Shown piece by piece: positions 5,447 to 5,516 of a stretch of DNA of 5,516 bases. Both the position numbers and the translations under genes were made by a program. The stretch comes from an uncultured Eubacteriales bacterium (GTDB taxonomy: Bacteria; Bacillota; Clostridia; Oscillospirales; CAG-272). How positions within the stretch are numbered: position 1 is the stretch's first letter; every line of letters starts with the position of its first letter. The notes beneath the pieces were generated by a model that worked only from the letters and a program-made list of their open reading frames with translations, did not search any database and was not told where the DNA came from. Location of the stretch: the NCBI GenBank assembly GCA_934462885.1, contig CAKSJC010000130.1, positions 1-5,516 of the forward strand, given 5' to 3'.

Positions 5447-5516
5447 TTATCCGAGTTTGAAGTCGCAGATAATGGGTAAATGGTCTGAAACGCTTAAAAG
5501 GTTTTCAGAGATAACC
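5447..5516 (-). CDS. C-terminal end of a probable endonuclease/exonuclease/phosphatase-family protein
   Basis: Only the last 22 codons and the TAA stop (5447-5449) are inside the window. The peptide ends NLLSVSDHLPIICDFKLG. The SDH-x-P motif followed by a hydrophobic strand and a short tail is the C-terminal catalytic signature of the endonuclease/exonuclease/phosphatase fold. In exonuclease III relatives the Asp-His pair is part of the active site. A DNA-repair nuclease such as ExoA/XthA, or a general phosphodiesterase of this superfamily, are both possible; the fragment is too short to decide. The terminator at 5402-5434 follows directly. Confidence 0.6.
   Translation of the reverse strand, partial: VISENLLSVSDHLPIICDFKLG

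Overview
The window looks like chromosomal DNA of an anaerobic Gram-positive bacterium of the Clostridia (Bacillota). The phosphoglycerate kinase, triosephosphate isomerase, SbcD and YitT-family sequences all have clostridial-style wording. Strong AG-rich ribosome binding sites, sigma-A-like promoters and hairpin/T-run terminators fit this, as does a TTG start codon. I cannot place it to family or genus. There are no tRNA or rRNA genes, CRISPR arrays, transposase genes or phage genes.

Layout. Positions 1-1003 (minus) hold most of sbcD, the nuclease subunit of the SbcCD DNA-repair complex; its C-terminus runs off the left edge. Positions 1004-1272 contain no gene but are unusually structured: a possible three-way-junction RNA at 1131-1270, two short palindromes, and a terminator-like hairpin at 1034-1063 just before the sbcD start. 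Positions 1273-3434 (minus) are a two-gene glycolytic operon, pgk then tpiA, with a small hairpin in the 95-base gap. The 271 bases upstream of pgk (3435-3705) are a divergent control region. It has a good promoter facing each way and a perfect 12-bp inverted repeat placed exactly 20 bp from both -35 boxes. The plus-strand gene at 3706-4365 is a short YitT-family membrane protein starting at TTG. It converges on a second, full-length YitT-family protein with a C-terminal DUF2179 domain at 4467-5330 (minus). A long hairpin at 4337-4387, whose left arm is coding sequence, probably terminates both. At the right edge are a terminator (5402-5434) and the last 22 codons of what looks like an endonuclease/exonuclease/phosphatase-family gene, both on minus.

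How the genes work together. pgk and tpiA encode the ATP-forming 1,3-bisphosphoglycerate step and the triose-phosphate interconversion of lower glycolysis. sbcD and the fragment at the right edge are nuclease-type genes, not obviously linked to glycolysis. The two YitT proteins are membrane proteins of unknown substrate.

The coding genes are ordinary. The best candidates for something undescribed are the structured intergenic RNA at 1131-1270, the symmetric palindrome between divergent promoters at 3504-3587, and the roughly 36-residue insertion in phosphoglycerate kinase. I found no clear novel multi-gene system.
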